A DNA stretch of 64,000 bases, taken from contig NZ_QEOL01000034.1 of assembly GCF_003096715.1 (NCBI RefSeq), positions 1 through 64,000 on the forward strand, given 5' to 3'. How positions within the stretch are numbered: position 1 is the first letter of the stretch; each line of letters opens with the position of its first letter. This document shows, in pieces, positions 17,714 through 27,737 of this stretch. A program made the position numbers and the translations under genes. Source of the DNA: Paraburkholderia silvatlantica. GTDB lineage: Bacteria > Pseudomonadota > Gammaproteobacteria > Burkholderiales > Burkholderiaceae. The notes beneath the pieces are model-generated. The model saw nothing but the letters and a program-made list of their open reading frames with translations. It was not told the origin of the DNA and did no database searches.

Positions 17714-18288
17714 GCGTGGCCCGCCTCGCCCGAGAGCATCGAAGAAGAAATGCCGAGCAGTGCGAGCGCCGCCTCGAAGCGCTCTTCGGCGGGCACGTCG
17801 AAGACGATCTTCGGATCGGCCTCGACCGTAAGCCAGCCGTTCTTCGAAATTTCGTCCTCGAGTTGACCCGCGCCCCAGCCTGCGTGGCCGAGCGTGAGGA
17901 GGAAGCGCTCAGGGCCGTTGCCGTTGGCGACGGCTTCGAGCACGTCCTTCGACGTGGTCATCTCGAGGCCGCCCGGCACCGACATCGAAGACGTGTAGTT
18001 CGTGCCCTCGGCTTTCGCGTGCAGCACGAAGCCCCGCTCGGTCTGCACCGGACCGCCGAAATAGACGGGCACGTGCAGGAGCGGCTCGATTTCGAGCTTC
18101 AGGTCGATGCGGGAAAAGAGCGCCTCGAGATCGATGTCGGTGGGCCGATTGATGACGAGACCGAGCGCGCCGCGCTCCGAATGATCGCAAAGGTAGACCA
18201 CCGTTCCTGAAAACGTGGGGTCCGCCATGTTCGGCATGGCGATCAGGAACTGGTTGGTCAGATTGATGCGATCGGTACTCTTGGACAT
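17710..18288 (-). CDS. yqgE: YqgE/AlgH family protein
   Basis: 192-aa member of the YqgE/AlgH family (DUF179), a small cytoplasmic protein of unknown biochemical role. Family marks are the N-terminal LTNQFLIAMPNMADPTF and the GALGLVINRP stretch, followed by VYFGGPV and the GHAGWGAGQLE motif. The ATG at 18288 is chosen because the family begins here; the open frame runs to 18369. It is the first gene of the yqgE-ruvX-pyrR-pyrB-pyrC' run. Confidence 0.93.
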   Translation of the reverse strand: MSKSTDRINLTNQFLIAMPNMADPTFSGTVVYLCDHSERGALGLVINRPTDIDLEALFSRIDLKLEIEPLLHVPVYFGGPVQTERGFVLHAKAEGTNYTSSMSVPGGLEMTTSKDVLEAVANGNGPERFLLTLGHAGWGAGQLEDEISKNGWLTVEADPKIVFDVPAEERFEAALALLGISSSMLSGEAGHA

Positions 18289-18521
18289 GGTTTGAATTCT
18301 AGCAAAGACGATGCGCAATGGCGGCGCGCTGCCGGGCCGGAGGTCGGGCGCCCGATGGCCGCCTCGCACCTTGCCGGCCGCTACGCGTTGCGCATTGCAC
18401 GGAATGGCTCACTCTAACACGCGCATGCTGTGACCTTGCAAGGCAATGGGCCGATGGCGCAAGGCCGATGCCTGACTCTGCGACGTACGGCCCGCGCCGC
18501 GAATCCAGAGGCCGGGTGCGG

Positions 18522-20027
18522 TCAGTGGGCAATATTTTGCACTGCAACTTGCGCCGCGCCGTTGACGATCGCCGCCCCGAGCGCTCGCACTACGGGCCCG
18601 GCATCGGGCTGCGCGACGCCCGCCGCGACCTTGTGCAGCATGGCGCGCAGGGCCTCGCTGGCGTGCTCGATCGCCTCGGCGCCGGGCGCCTGGATCGACG
18701 GCGCGCCCCGCGCCTCGAGGGCCAAGAGCGTTGCCGCGTGCGCGGTGCGCCGCCACGCGAGGCCCAGCGCATCCGCGAGCTGGCCGATGTGACCGAGCCC
18801 GAGCGCCCAGGCCGCGGCGCCGATGCGGTACGCCGCTTCGGCTGCGACCAGTGCCTCGGCGGGCTCCGGGTTCGCGCCTGCGCCGCGTAACGTCAGGGCG
18901 CGCGAGTGGGTACCGAGCGCGATCATCGCCGCATCGGCAGTCTGCAGGAAATCTTCATACGCGTTGCCGTTCACGACCAGCGCGCCCAACTCGCGTGTTG
19001 GCGCCACGCGCGCCGCGAGCGCGCCGGCCTGCGCGCTGCCGGCTTCCCACAGCGCTTCCGAAGCTTGCGTGCCGGCGATGTGCCATTCCACGGTCAAGCC
19101 GTAGTCATGCAGCAGATCGACATCCGCGGTGTCTTCCGCCGCGGCCCCGAAGAGCGCGTAGTCGCGCCACAGCAACGCCAGCGTCGAGCGTACGAGCGTT
19201 TGCGGCGCGAAGCGCAGGCCGCGCGCATGCTCGCCGATCAGCAGGTTGCAACGCGCGTAAAGGCGCCGCACGCCCTCGTCGCCCCACGACGCCACGCCGC
19301 GCCGCAGCGCGCGTCCGCACGCCGCAGCCAGTCGCCAGAAGTCGTAAGGATCGGAGCTCGATAGCTCGGCCATGCAGACGTCCATCTCGTCGAACGCGGC
19401 GAGCGCGAGCGCGCTGGCCGCGCGGCTGCCGTTGCCGAACTGCGATTTCAGCGCATGCAGGAGCGCCTGCTCGAAACGCGCACGCACCTGGCCAAAGCGC
19501 TGCGCCGGCTGGGGATGCAACGAGGCGGGCGCAAGCGGCCGTCCCAGCAGTGCGATGTCCTCGTAGGCGAGTCCGATACCCGGCATGTGCTCGGCGAGCG
19601 CGGCCACCATCGCGTGCTGCCGCGCGAAAAGCGCGGGCGAGCACGCCAGCTCGCGCAGATTGCGGCGTTCCAGTGCGGCGACGAGTTCTTTGAGCGCTTC
19701 ACTGAACAGGAGACGGAATTCCGCGCCCTGCGCTTCCTCGGGCGCATGAAGCGGCCGCGCAGGCAAGCCGGGCGGCGGCGCGACGGGCACCGGCGCGGCG
19801 AGCGCGAGCGGGGAAGCGAGGAGCAGCGTGTCGGCAAAGCGCGCGGCGGCAAGCCAGCCGGCGTCGTGCAGCGTGCGGGCGGCCTGGCGCAGCGGCCGGG
19901 CGACGTCGCGCTGCTCTTCGAGCGCGGCAAGCGCCTGGGCGAGCGCGCCATGCGCGAACGGTACCGTGCCGCCGCGCGGATTCGGCAACGCTTCGAACCG
20001 CACATCAGAGCTTGAAGGATGACTCAT
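18522..20027 (-). CDS. Conserved hypothetical protein, Ala-rich, mostly helical
   Basis: 501-aa protein, very rich in Ala, Leu, Arg and Glu, with no signal peptide and no clear membrane helix. I see no catalytic motif. Residues near 60-95 are proline-rich and probably link two helical domains. It lies downstream of rubredoxin on the same strand. In several betaproteobacteria rubredoxin is followed by the pil-chp chemotaxis-like genes, whose large kinases and FimL-like proteins have helical Hpt-type domains. This protein could be a remote relative, but that is a guess from location and composition only. Codon usage matches the neighbours, so it is probably a native gene. Confidence 0.65.
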   Translation of the reverse strand: MSHPSSSDVRFEALPNPRGGTVPFAHGALAQALAALEEQRDVARPLRQAARTLHDAGWLAAARFADTLLLASPLALAAPVPVAPPPGLPARPLHAPEEAQGAEFRLLFSEALKELVAALERRNLRELACSPALFARQHAMVAALAEHMPGIGLAYEDIALLGRPLAPASLHPQPAQRFGQVRARFEQALLHALKSQFGNGSRAASALALAAFDEMDVCMAELSSSDPYDFWRLAAACGRALRRGVASWGDEGVRRLYARCNLLIGEHARGLRFAPQTLVRSTLALLWRDYALFGAAAEDTADVDLLHDYGLTVEWHIAGTQASEALWEAGSAQAGALAARVAPTRELGALVVNGNAYEDFLQTADAAMIALGTHSRALTLRGAGANPEPAEALVAAEAAYRIGAAAWALGLGHIGQLADALGLAWRRTAHAATLLALEARGAPSIQAPGAEAIEHASEALRAMLHKVAAGVAQPDAGPVVRALGAAIVNGAAQVAVQNIAH

Positions 20028-20199
20028 AGGGCAGCGCCGAAAACGTTAGCGGGCCGACCAGGCGGGCGATCTCGACAATCGCGGCGGCAAGCGCAAACGC
20101 GATGCCCGCCGTTGCGACACCGCACTCCACACCCGCCACACTTCTGGAATCTGCAGCCAGACTGCGCGCCGGCAATCGCCAGCTACCTGAGCAACGCGC

Positions 20200-20370
20200 T
20201 CAGATCTGGACCATCTCGAAGTCTTCCTTGCGCGCGCCGCACTCGGGGCAGGTCCAGTTGATCGGGACATCCTCCCAGCGCGTGCCGGGGGCAATGCCTT
20301 CGTCTGGCAAACCGGCTTCTTCGTCGTAAATCCAGCCGCAGATCAGGCACATCCAGCTTCTATATTCCAT
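20200..20370 (-). CDS. rubA: Rubredoxin
   Basis: 56-aa iron protein with the two CxxC knuckles: MCLICGW near residues 7-13 and TCPECGA near 40-46, which coordinate one Fe. The sequence between them (YDEEAGLPDEGIAPGTRWED) is the standard rubredoxin middle. It passes single electrons in the cytoplasm; the partner is not in the window. The ATG at 20370 gives the usual length. A longer frame upstream is not rubredoxin-like. Confidence 0.97.
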   Translation of the reverse strand: MEYRSWMCLICGWIYDEEAGLPDEGIAPGTRWEDVPINWTCPECGARKEDFEMVQI

Positions 20371-20655
20371 TCTTATGCCGCGTCGAAAAGTCCGAAACCA
20401 GTCGGAAAAAAAATCGGGGAAACGAGAGCCATGATGGTACCTTGTTGCCGTTTCCATGCCTAGCAAGAGGAAATCTGGCCTGCACGGGATCAAACGAAAT
20501 GCGTCGCCGCAAGCGGCCCGTGCAGCGCGAAAAAATCCTCGCGCGCGCCGGGGTCATCCGTCCCCCGGATTCATCGATAAGCCGCATAATTGAAGCATTC
20601 TCTTATGACGGCACGGTACGCCGCGCCCGAAGTCCAAATCCATCTCGCCACGTTC

Positions 20656-21501
20656 ATGCCCAGCGACACCCCTCCCATCGTCCTCACCTTCGGCCTTTCC
20701 GACCCGACGGGCGGCGGCGGACTGCAAGCCGACCTGCTCACGCTCGCCAGCATGGGATGCCATGGCGTCACCGCGCTGACCGGTTACACGGTGCGCGACT
20801 CCGCGGGTTGCGACGAAGTGACCGGGCTCGATCCGGAAACCGTCGCCACCCAGGCGCGCATGCTGCTCGAAGACATGCCCATCGCGGCGTTCAAGGTAGG
20901 CGCAGGCGCGCGTGCCGAGGTCGTGAGCGCAATCGCGGAAGTGGTCGCCGACTACGACGACGTGCCGCTCATCCTCGCTCCCGATTTCACGCTCGACGAC
21001 GAGCACGTACTCGCCGCCGACGAACTGCGTGAAGCCATGGCTGACCTGCTCGTGCCGCAGACCACGCTGCTCGTGGCCGACTCCGCTACGCTGATCGCGC
21101 TCGCGCAACCGGACGGCGACGCGGAGGCGCCCAGCGTCGACGCCGCCATCGCGCACCTGCTCGCCATGGGCTGCGAGTACATCCTGGCGATGGAAACGGG
21201 CACGCATCGCGTCGTCAACACGCTGTACTGCGAAGACGGCCAGTTGCGCCAGGACCTGTGGGACCGCTCCATGCAGCCGATGATGGGCCTGACCGATACG
21301 CTCGGCGCCGCCATCGCCGCGCTGCTCGCGAACGGCCAGGAGCCGCCCGAGGCCGTGCGCGAGGCGCAGGAGTATGTGTATCAGGCGGTGCAGAGCGCGT
21401 TCAGGCCAGGCATGGGCGCATGGCTGCCTGACCGGTTCTTCTGGGCGCGGAGCAACGACGCTGACACGGACGAGGCCTCGCCCGGCGAAGCGAAGCAATA
21501 A
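20656..21501 (+). CDS. thiD: ThiD-like hydroxymethylpyrimidine/phosphomethylpyrimidine kinase
   Basis: Ribokinase-fold protein of about 281 aa resembling ThiD, which phosphorylates HMP and HMP-P for thiamine synthesis. The N-terminal block IVLTFGLSDPTGGGGLQADL matches the ThiD AGSDxSGGAGIQAD block with changes, and VTALTGYTVRD follows as expected. The C-terminal anion hole, normally GTGC or GTGD, reads MGLTDTLGAA, so the glycines differ though an Asp is kept. ATG at 20656 is the start nearest the family start; ATG at 20605 and TTG at 20590 are in frame. It runs divergently from rubredoxin and ends at a bidirectional terminator. Confidence 0.75.
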   Translation: MPSDTPPIVLTFGLSDPTGGGGLQADLLTLASMGCHGVTALTGYTVRDSAGCDEVTGLDPETVATQARMLLEDMPIAAFKVGAGARAEVVSAIAEVVADYDDVPLILAPDFTLDDEHVLAADELREAMADLLVPQTTLLVADSATLIALAQPDGDAEAPSVDAAIAHLLAMGCEYILAMETGTHRVVNTLYCEDGQLRQDLWDRSMQPMMGLTDTLGAAIAALLANGQEPPEAVREAQEYVYQAVQSAFRPGMGAWLPDRFFWARSNDADTDEASPGEAKQ

Positions 21502-21548
21502 CGCTCGGGGCGCTGCGGCACGCACAAAATACGCAAATCCCACAGACG

Positions 21549-21576
21549 AAAAAACCCGCATCGCTGCGGGTTTTTT
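21549..21576. terminator. Bidirectional Rho-independent terminator between thiD and groEL
   Basis: A stem AACCCGCA / TGCGGGTT around a TCGC loop, flanked by A-runs on the left and T-runs on the right. It reads as a terminator on both strands, for thiD (+) and for groEL (-). Confidence 0.9.
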
Positions 21577-21648
21577 CTTTTCGGGCCAGGGAAACACGCC
21601 TTGCGGCGCGTCCCCTGCACTTCGATGTAATTTCGGCGTGAGCCTGGA

Positions 21649-23289
<1,641 letters not shown>

Positions 23290-23333
23290 CTTCTAACTCC
23301 TTGGATTCTTGAATAGTGAGCGGTGGAATGAAC

Positions 23334-23624
23334 TTACTTGTTCACCACGGCCATGATGTCTTCTTCGCGCATCACGAGCAGTTCGTTGCCGTCGACCTTG
23401 ACGGTCTGGCCAGCGTACTTGCCGAACAGGACGCGATCGCCGACCTTCACGTCGAGCGCGATCAGGGCGCCCTTGTCGTCGCGCTTGCCCGGGCCGATGG
23501 CCAGGACTTCGCCTTGATCCGGCTTTTCTGCCGCTGCGTCCGGGATCACGATGCCCGAAGCGGTCTTGGTTTCTTGATCCAGGCGCTTGACGATCACGCG
23601 ATCATGCAAAGGACGAAGGTTCAT
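23334..23624 (-). CDS. groES: Co-chaperonin GroES
   Basis: 96-aa heptameric lid of GroEL. It begins MNLRPLHDRVIVKRLDQE, has the mobile loop around TASGIVIPDAAAEKP, and ends EEDIMAVVNK. An AGAGGATC Shine-Dalgarno precedes the ATG at 23624. The open frame extends far upstream to 25304 only because no stop occurs; that part lies antisense to other genes. Confidence 0.99.
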   Translation of the reverse strand: MNLRPLHDRVIVKRLDQETKTASGIVIPDAAAEKPDQGEVLAIGPGKRDDKGALIALDVKVGDRVLFGKYAGQTVKVDGNELLVMREEDIMAVVNK

Positions 23625-23719
23625 GGATAGATCCTCTCTCTTGATTAGGACTTGAAGCGACTCAAGAAAACCTGGCTGCCGGTAACCGCCAGCCAGAGAA
23701 GTTTGTGCACCGAGCGTTG

Positions 23720-23746
23720 TTAGCACTCTCATTCGGTGAGTGCTAA
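23720..23746. promoter_or_regulatory. CIRCE operator (HrcA site) of groESL
   Basis: A perfect CIRCE: TTAGCACTC (23720-23728), nine spacer bases, GAGTGCTAA (23738-23746). HrcA binds this inverted repeat and represses groESL until heat shock. It abuts and slightly overlaps the -10 box of the minus-strand promoter, covering the expected transcription start. Confidence 0.97.
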
Positions 23747-23774
23747 TTATATGGACGAGGAATGACAAATTCAA
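23746..23774 (-). promoter_or_regulatory. groESL sigma-70-type promoter
   Basis: On the minus strand TTGAAT (23774-23769), a 17-nt spacer and a perfect TATAAT (23751-23746) lie directly upstream of CIRCE. This is a near-consensus housekeeping promoter, so HrcA repression rather than sigma-32 is likely to be the main control. Confidence 0.75.
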
Positions 23775-24296
23775 GAAGGGGCGGAAGGGAGAATTTTCGT
23801 TGAGATCGAGACAACCTGGGAGCCACTTTCGCCGACCGAAGTTAGAACTACCGGCTACCGGAATTGAGTGCCATATTGAAATATTTTCAATTAAAAACAA
23901 TACGATAGGCCTCAATGACACTCGATTCCTCAGGGAACCGCATGAATCTGGGGGCAGATATATCCAGCCAGCACGCCCGGACCTGCTGAGCCATTTGGGA
24001 CGTCTCTCGGGGAAATCCCCAACGTCGATCAATTTTGGTGCCATATCACTGTGCCACGGGCGGGCCTGACTTGAGTCCGTTCGTCCGGGCAGGCAGCGTA
24101 TATGTGCGGTAGGCAACACTGGCAATTTGCGTATGAATGGAAAATCACTCATATGATCTTTCAAGCGGCCGCACCCGGTCAGGCGCCGCCGCTCTCCTGC
24201 GCATGCAGATCGTGGGTTCCGCGAGGCCTCGCCGATCGCTTCAACGACGATCCTGAACATGCCGAAATGGCGTCGCCATGACGGTGGAACGACAGC
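23775..24296. other. Intergenic region without a recognised gene
   Basis: About 520 bases between the groESL promoter and the zinc-ribbon gene. The part from 23850 to 24150 is richer in A and T than the flanks. I see no RNA gene, no insertion-sequence ends and no ORF with coding character. Confidence 0.4.
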
Positions 24297-25307
24297 ATGT
24301 CCGCTCAGATGACCTGGAACCCGAGTTTCCCCACACCGTGCAAGTTCTGCGGCGGGGCACTCTACCAGCACGTCGATTCCTGCCCTTACTGCGGCACGGA
24401 TCGACCGCTCGACACGGCTGCGCACGCGCGCCCGAAAGCGACGACAAGAGTCTTTCGGTCGGCAGCAGCGCCTATGCCTGCCGTCGCGAAGGTATCGCTT
24501 GCCGGCGCGGCCATATCCGGTCGCCCATCGGTGCAGGCCGACTATTTGCACCACTATCGACTCGAGGATCAGCGGCCGTTCTGGCACACGGGGAAAAGGC
24601 ATTTCGTGAAGGGCGTATTGCTCGTCTGGCTGATCGTCGCAATCGCATACGTTGCGTTTCTGCTGTACGGAGAAAGGCGCGGGCAGGAAAGAGAAGTACG
24701 CGCCGCACGCGCGAACTTCGCCGAGAAAAGCATGCCAAGCACGAATGCCGCACTCACGCGCGAGGCGAACAACGGGCAAGCGCGCGAGATGCAGCGCGAC
24801 AGCGCACCGGTGGAGCAAAGCCGCGATGACGCGTTGCAAAGCGCGGAACGATGTGCTTCGCAACGTGCCTGGGATTGTGTGCGAGAACAGGCATCGAAGG
24901 CGCTGGCAATTGATCCTGGCAGCGTGCACGCGCGATCGTTGATGGAGCGCGCCATCGTGGCGACGGGCTGGTCCCCGCTGGGTTCGCCGAATGGCGCCGC
25001 GCAGGCGGATGCGAGCGCGCCACTGCCGCGCGGCGCAAGCACCGTACCGCTGCCTTCGTCGCGAGACTGGGGCGCCGCCAGACCGGCCATACCGGACGAC
25101 CCGGTCACCGCTGCGTCCCCGCCCCCGCTGCCGGGCGCGACCAGCGCATCGGCGAGCGGGAATCCACCGGACCCCGCCAAGGCGAGCGCGAGCGTTACAA
25201 CATCTGCCGCCAGTCCGGCAAGTGACGAAAACGGCGTCGATGCCGAGGAGCGCGCGATTCTCCAGCTTGGGTGGAAACACGCCGCGTCCTCCGAAGCCAG
25301 TCATTGA
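24297..25307 (+). CDS. Zinc-ribbon, single-pass membrane protein of unknown function
   Basis: 336-aa protein with CKFC (15-18) and CPYC (29-32), a four-cysteine zinc ribbon at the N-terminus. A single hydrophobic helix spans about 104-124, followed by a charged, probably helical stretch to about 215 and then a low-complexity Pro/Ala/Ser tail. The middle region (ERCASQRAWDCVREQASKALAID) looks like one TPR-like repeat. The likely topology is ribbon in the cytoplasm and tail in the periplasm. It is followed 59 nt later by a TAXI solute-binding protein, so the two are probably co-transcribed. The function is not known to me; a scaffold or sensor paired with that binding protein is possible. Confidence 0.7.
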   Translation: MSAQMTWNPSFPTPCKFCGGALYQHVDSCPYCGTDRPLDTAAHARPKATTRVFRSAAAPMPAVAKVSLAGAAISGRPSVQADYLHHYRLEDQRPFWHTGKRHFVKGVLLVWLIVAIAYVAFLLYGERRGQEREVRAARANFAEKSMPSTNAALTREANNGQAREMQRDSAPVEQSRDDALQSAERCASQRAWDCVREQASKALAIDPGSVHARSLMERAIVATGWSPLGSPNGAAQADASAPLPRGASTVPLPSSRDWGAARPAIPDDPVTAASPPPLPGATSASASGNPPDPAKASASVTTSAASPASDENGVDAEERAILQLGWKHAASSEASH

Positions 25308-25366
25308 AGAGGATTTGCGAATATTCGAGCGTGCCGTACAACGTACACAAAGGCGGGAGAGAGACC

Positions 25367-26455
25367 ATGCTGAAAGCGATACTCGCGGGACTGGCGGCGC
25401 TGATCATTCAGCTTTTTTCGACGGCCGCGCTCGCCGCCGCAGCAGACGCGAACTACAAGATCGTGACCGGTCCGGAGCGCGGCACCTACATTCAGATCGG
25501 CCAGGATCTGGCGAAATGGGTGGCACCGCCGGCGGGCATCGACCTCGAAGTGATTCCGTCGAAAGGCTCGGCGGAAAACGTGCAGCGCATGCGCTTCGAG
25601 CCCGGCGTGAAGCTCGCGCTCGTGCAGTCCGACGTCTACCAGGCCTACGTCGACATGGCCAATTCCGGCAACGAAGAGGCCGGCACGCTGATACGGCCGC
25701 TACGGCTCATCATGCCGCTCTACGACGAGGAGATTTACTTTGTCGTGCGTAACGACTCGCCGATGAAGACGATCAACGAGATCAAGGACAAGGCGATCAG
25801 CGTCGGCCTGATCGGCAGCGGCACCGCGCAGTCGGCGACGACGCTGTACCGCCTCATGTTCGGCCAGCCCATTCCCGAGCAGAACGCGCAACACCTGAGC
25901 AACGAAGACGCGCTGGCCGCGCTCATCGTCAAGAAGATCGATGTGGCGATCATCGTCGCCGGGCAGCCCGCGAAGCTCTTTACCGACATGAACCCCGAAC
26001 TGCTGCAGCAGATCCGCTTCCTGCGCGTCGATCCGAACGCGCCAGAAACGGCGCGCGCAAAGCAGACTTACTATCCCGCGACGATCCATGTGTCGAGTTA
26101 CCCGAACTGGCTCAAGGAAGACGTGCCGACGTGGACGGTCAAGGCGTTTCTCGTCACCTACGACTACAACCTGCGCGATACGGTCGGCAACCTGAGGCGC
26201 TTTGCCGATTCGCTCTGCGAGAACTTCACCAACCTGCAGGAGCACGGCCATCCGAAATGGAAGCAGGTCAAGCTCGAACTGCCGGGCCTCGGCAAAGGCT
26301 GGCAATACTATCCGCCCGTCGAGCGACGTCTGAAGGCGTGTTTCGCGCATCGTGCCGCGGTGCAGGCGGCCGCGCCGCCGCGCGCCGCCGCCATGGAACA
26401 GGTCAATGCGCGGCCGTGCCCGGACCAGGAGCGACTGCTGCTGCTTTGCAAGTAA
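25367..26455 (+). CDS. TAXI-family TRAP-type solute-binding protein (orphan)
   Basis: 362-aa periplasmic protein with a signal peptide (about 1-24, ending near ALAAAADA). The mature part begins YKIVTGPERGTYIQIGQDL, the TAXI-family opening (TxxxxGxYxxIG), and continues with SKGSAENVQRM and LALVQSDV, the typical ligand-site elements. TAXI proteins normally feed a fused TRAP permease, yet no DctM or DctQ gene is near. The start at 25367 has GGGAG upstream and restores the signal peptide; the frame is open from 25271. The likely ligand is an organic acid such as glutamate or a dicarboxylate, which cannot be told from sequence. The C-terminal tail beyond 330 carries extra Cys residues (RPCPDQERLLLLCK). 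Confidence 0.85.
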   Translation: MLKAILAGLAALIIQLFSTAALAAAADANYKIVTGPERGTYIQIGQDLAKWVAPPAGIDLEVIPSKGSAENVQRMRFEPGVKLALVQSDVYQAYVDMANSGNEEAGTLIRPLRLIMPLYDEEIYFVVRNDSPMKTINEIKDKAISVGLIGSGTAQSATTLYRLMFGQPIPEQNAQHLSNEDALAALIVKKIDVAIIVAGQPAKLFTDMNPELLQQIRFLRVDPNAPETARAKQTYYPATIHVSSYPNWLKEDVPTWTVKAFLVTYDYNLRDTVGNLRRFADSLCENFTNLQEHGHPKWKQVKLELPGLGKGWQYYPPVERRLKACFAHRAAVQAAAPPRAAAMEQVNARPCPDQERLLLLCK

Positions 26456-27132
26456 TTTGACACGGAATGGACATCTTCCAACAGGCGGCGGAACGCGCAT
26501 ACGGAACCGCGCGATGATCCAGGCGTTCAGGTGATGAACATCACAGGCGCGCTTTCGTATGTCTGAAGTGCCATTCTTCCTGTTCCCGGGAGCGATAGAC
26601 ACGACGTTCGCTGGCTGTCGCTCCAGGATCAAATTCAGCCATGCAGTCGGCATACGCACATCCCTATCGACCCGCTGCCACCTGGAGCGCCTGGCAGCGG
26701 CCCCGCGGTGCCGGCCTCACCGTAGGCACGATCGTAATAGCCTGCATCCCGACAAATGGCAGGCTTGTTCCGCCACGTGATGCAGTTCTGCACACGAATG
26801 CGATAGAAATATTGCCCACCGACCACCCGATCGAATGGGGTGCCTCCTATTCAGGATGCCGACAAGGAAGAGTGCGCACTCAATAAGGCGAGCTTTGTGT
26901 TCCGGCGAACGGTAGTTCCGCGGCAGTTTGCCTAACATGCGTCAACCGTCATTCCTTTGTCCGGCGACCACACGTCATGAGCGTCTTGATGCCCGCTTTC
27001 TGGGGCCATTGCGATCGCTTCATCGCAATGGACTGGAGCCGGCGTCGTGCGTGGTGAGGCGAGCGGGTCCCGGGCCGAGTACACGCTTGTTATCCGCGCG
27101 CTGCCCTGTGCGGCGTTCAAGAGGAGTACGCT
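26456..27132. other. Intergenic region without a recognised gene
   Basis: Nearly 680 bases between the TAXI gene and gtrA. Short open frames on both strands have no family features or ribosome-binding sites. No tRNA, repeat array or mobile-element end was found. The end carries the GAGGAG Shine-Dalgarno of gtrA. Confidence 0.4.
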
Positions 27133-27558
27133 ATGAGCAGCACCGCTGCTAGCATGCCACTCAGCCGCATGCGGCTCGTGTTCTGGTACGCGATGTTCGC
27201 CGCCATTTCTATCGGCGCCAATCTCGGCAGTCAAAGCCTCTCCTTTCACCTGTACCAGGGCCCGTTTGCGGTGCCAATTTCGGTGTGCGTGGGCACAGGT
27301 GTTGGGCTTGTCGTCAAATATCTGCTCGATAAGGCCTGGATATTCCGCTACGAACACCAAAGTGTTGCGCACGGTGTGCGCACATTCTCGCTGTACGTTG
27401 CCATGGGGCTCGGCACCACGCTCCTTTTCTGGTCCGTGGAATTCACCGCGAACGCACTCTTTCATGGCGAAGCCGGACGGCTTGCCGGTGGCGCAGTCGG
27501 TCTGGTGATCGGCTATTTCACGAAATACCAGCTGGATAAACGCTTTACGTTTGCCTGA
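27133..27558 (+). CDS. gtrA: GtrA family membrane protein
   Basis: 141-aa four-helix membrane protein of the GtrA/DPMS family, thought to flip undecaprenyl-phosphate-linked sugars. The GVGLVVKYLLDKAWIFRY stretch and the C-terminal GYFTKYQLDKRFTF are the family-typical 'KYxLDKxWxF' segments after helices 2 and 4. A GAGGAG precedes the ATG. Unlike the second gtrA in this window (50877), no gtrB is next to it; a GT87-type glycosyltransferase follows 179 nt downstream. Confidence 0.85.
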   Translation: MSSTAASMPLSRMRLVFWYAMFAAISIGANLGSQSLSFHLYQGPFAVPISVCVGTGVGLVVKYLLDKAWIFRYEHQSVAHGVRTFSLYVAMGLGTTLLFWSVEFTANALFHGEAGRLAGGAVGLVIGYFTKYQLDKRFTFA

Positions 27559-27737
27559 TTCACTCTACGGGCTACGCCGTACTGGGTTCCTCACATTTCC
27601 CTAACGAATGCACGTCTCCGTGATCGTCTTCACGATCAAAATCTGCGCGAACTGCGCGGCGGCCGGTTGGGGAATTCGCAGATGGGACTCATGTTCAGCG
27701 ATCAGCCCACTGCAAGATTTAATGACCATTAGCCGAA

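Noticed and set aside
23775..24296. A possible insertion-sequence remnant in the AT-richer stretch before the zinc-ribbon gene
   Set aside because: No terminal inverted repeats, no transposase reading frame and no target duplication could be found.
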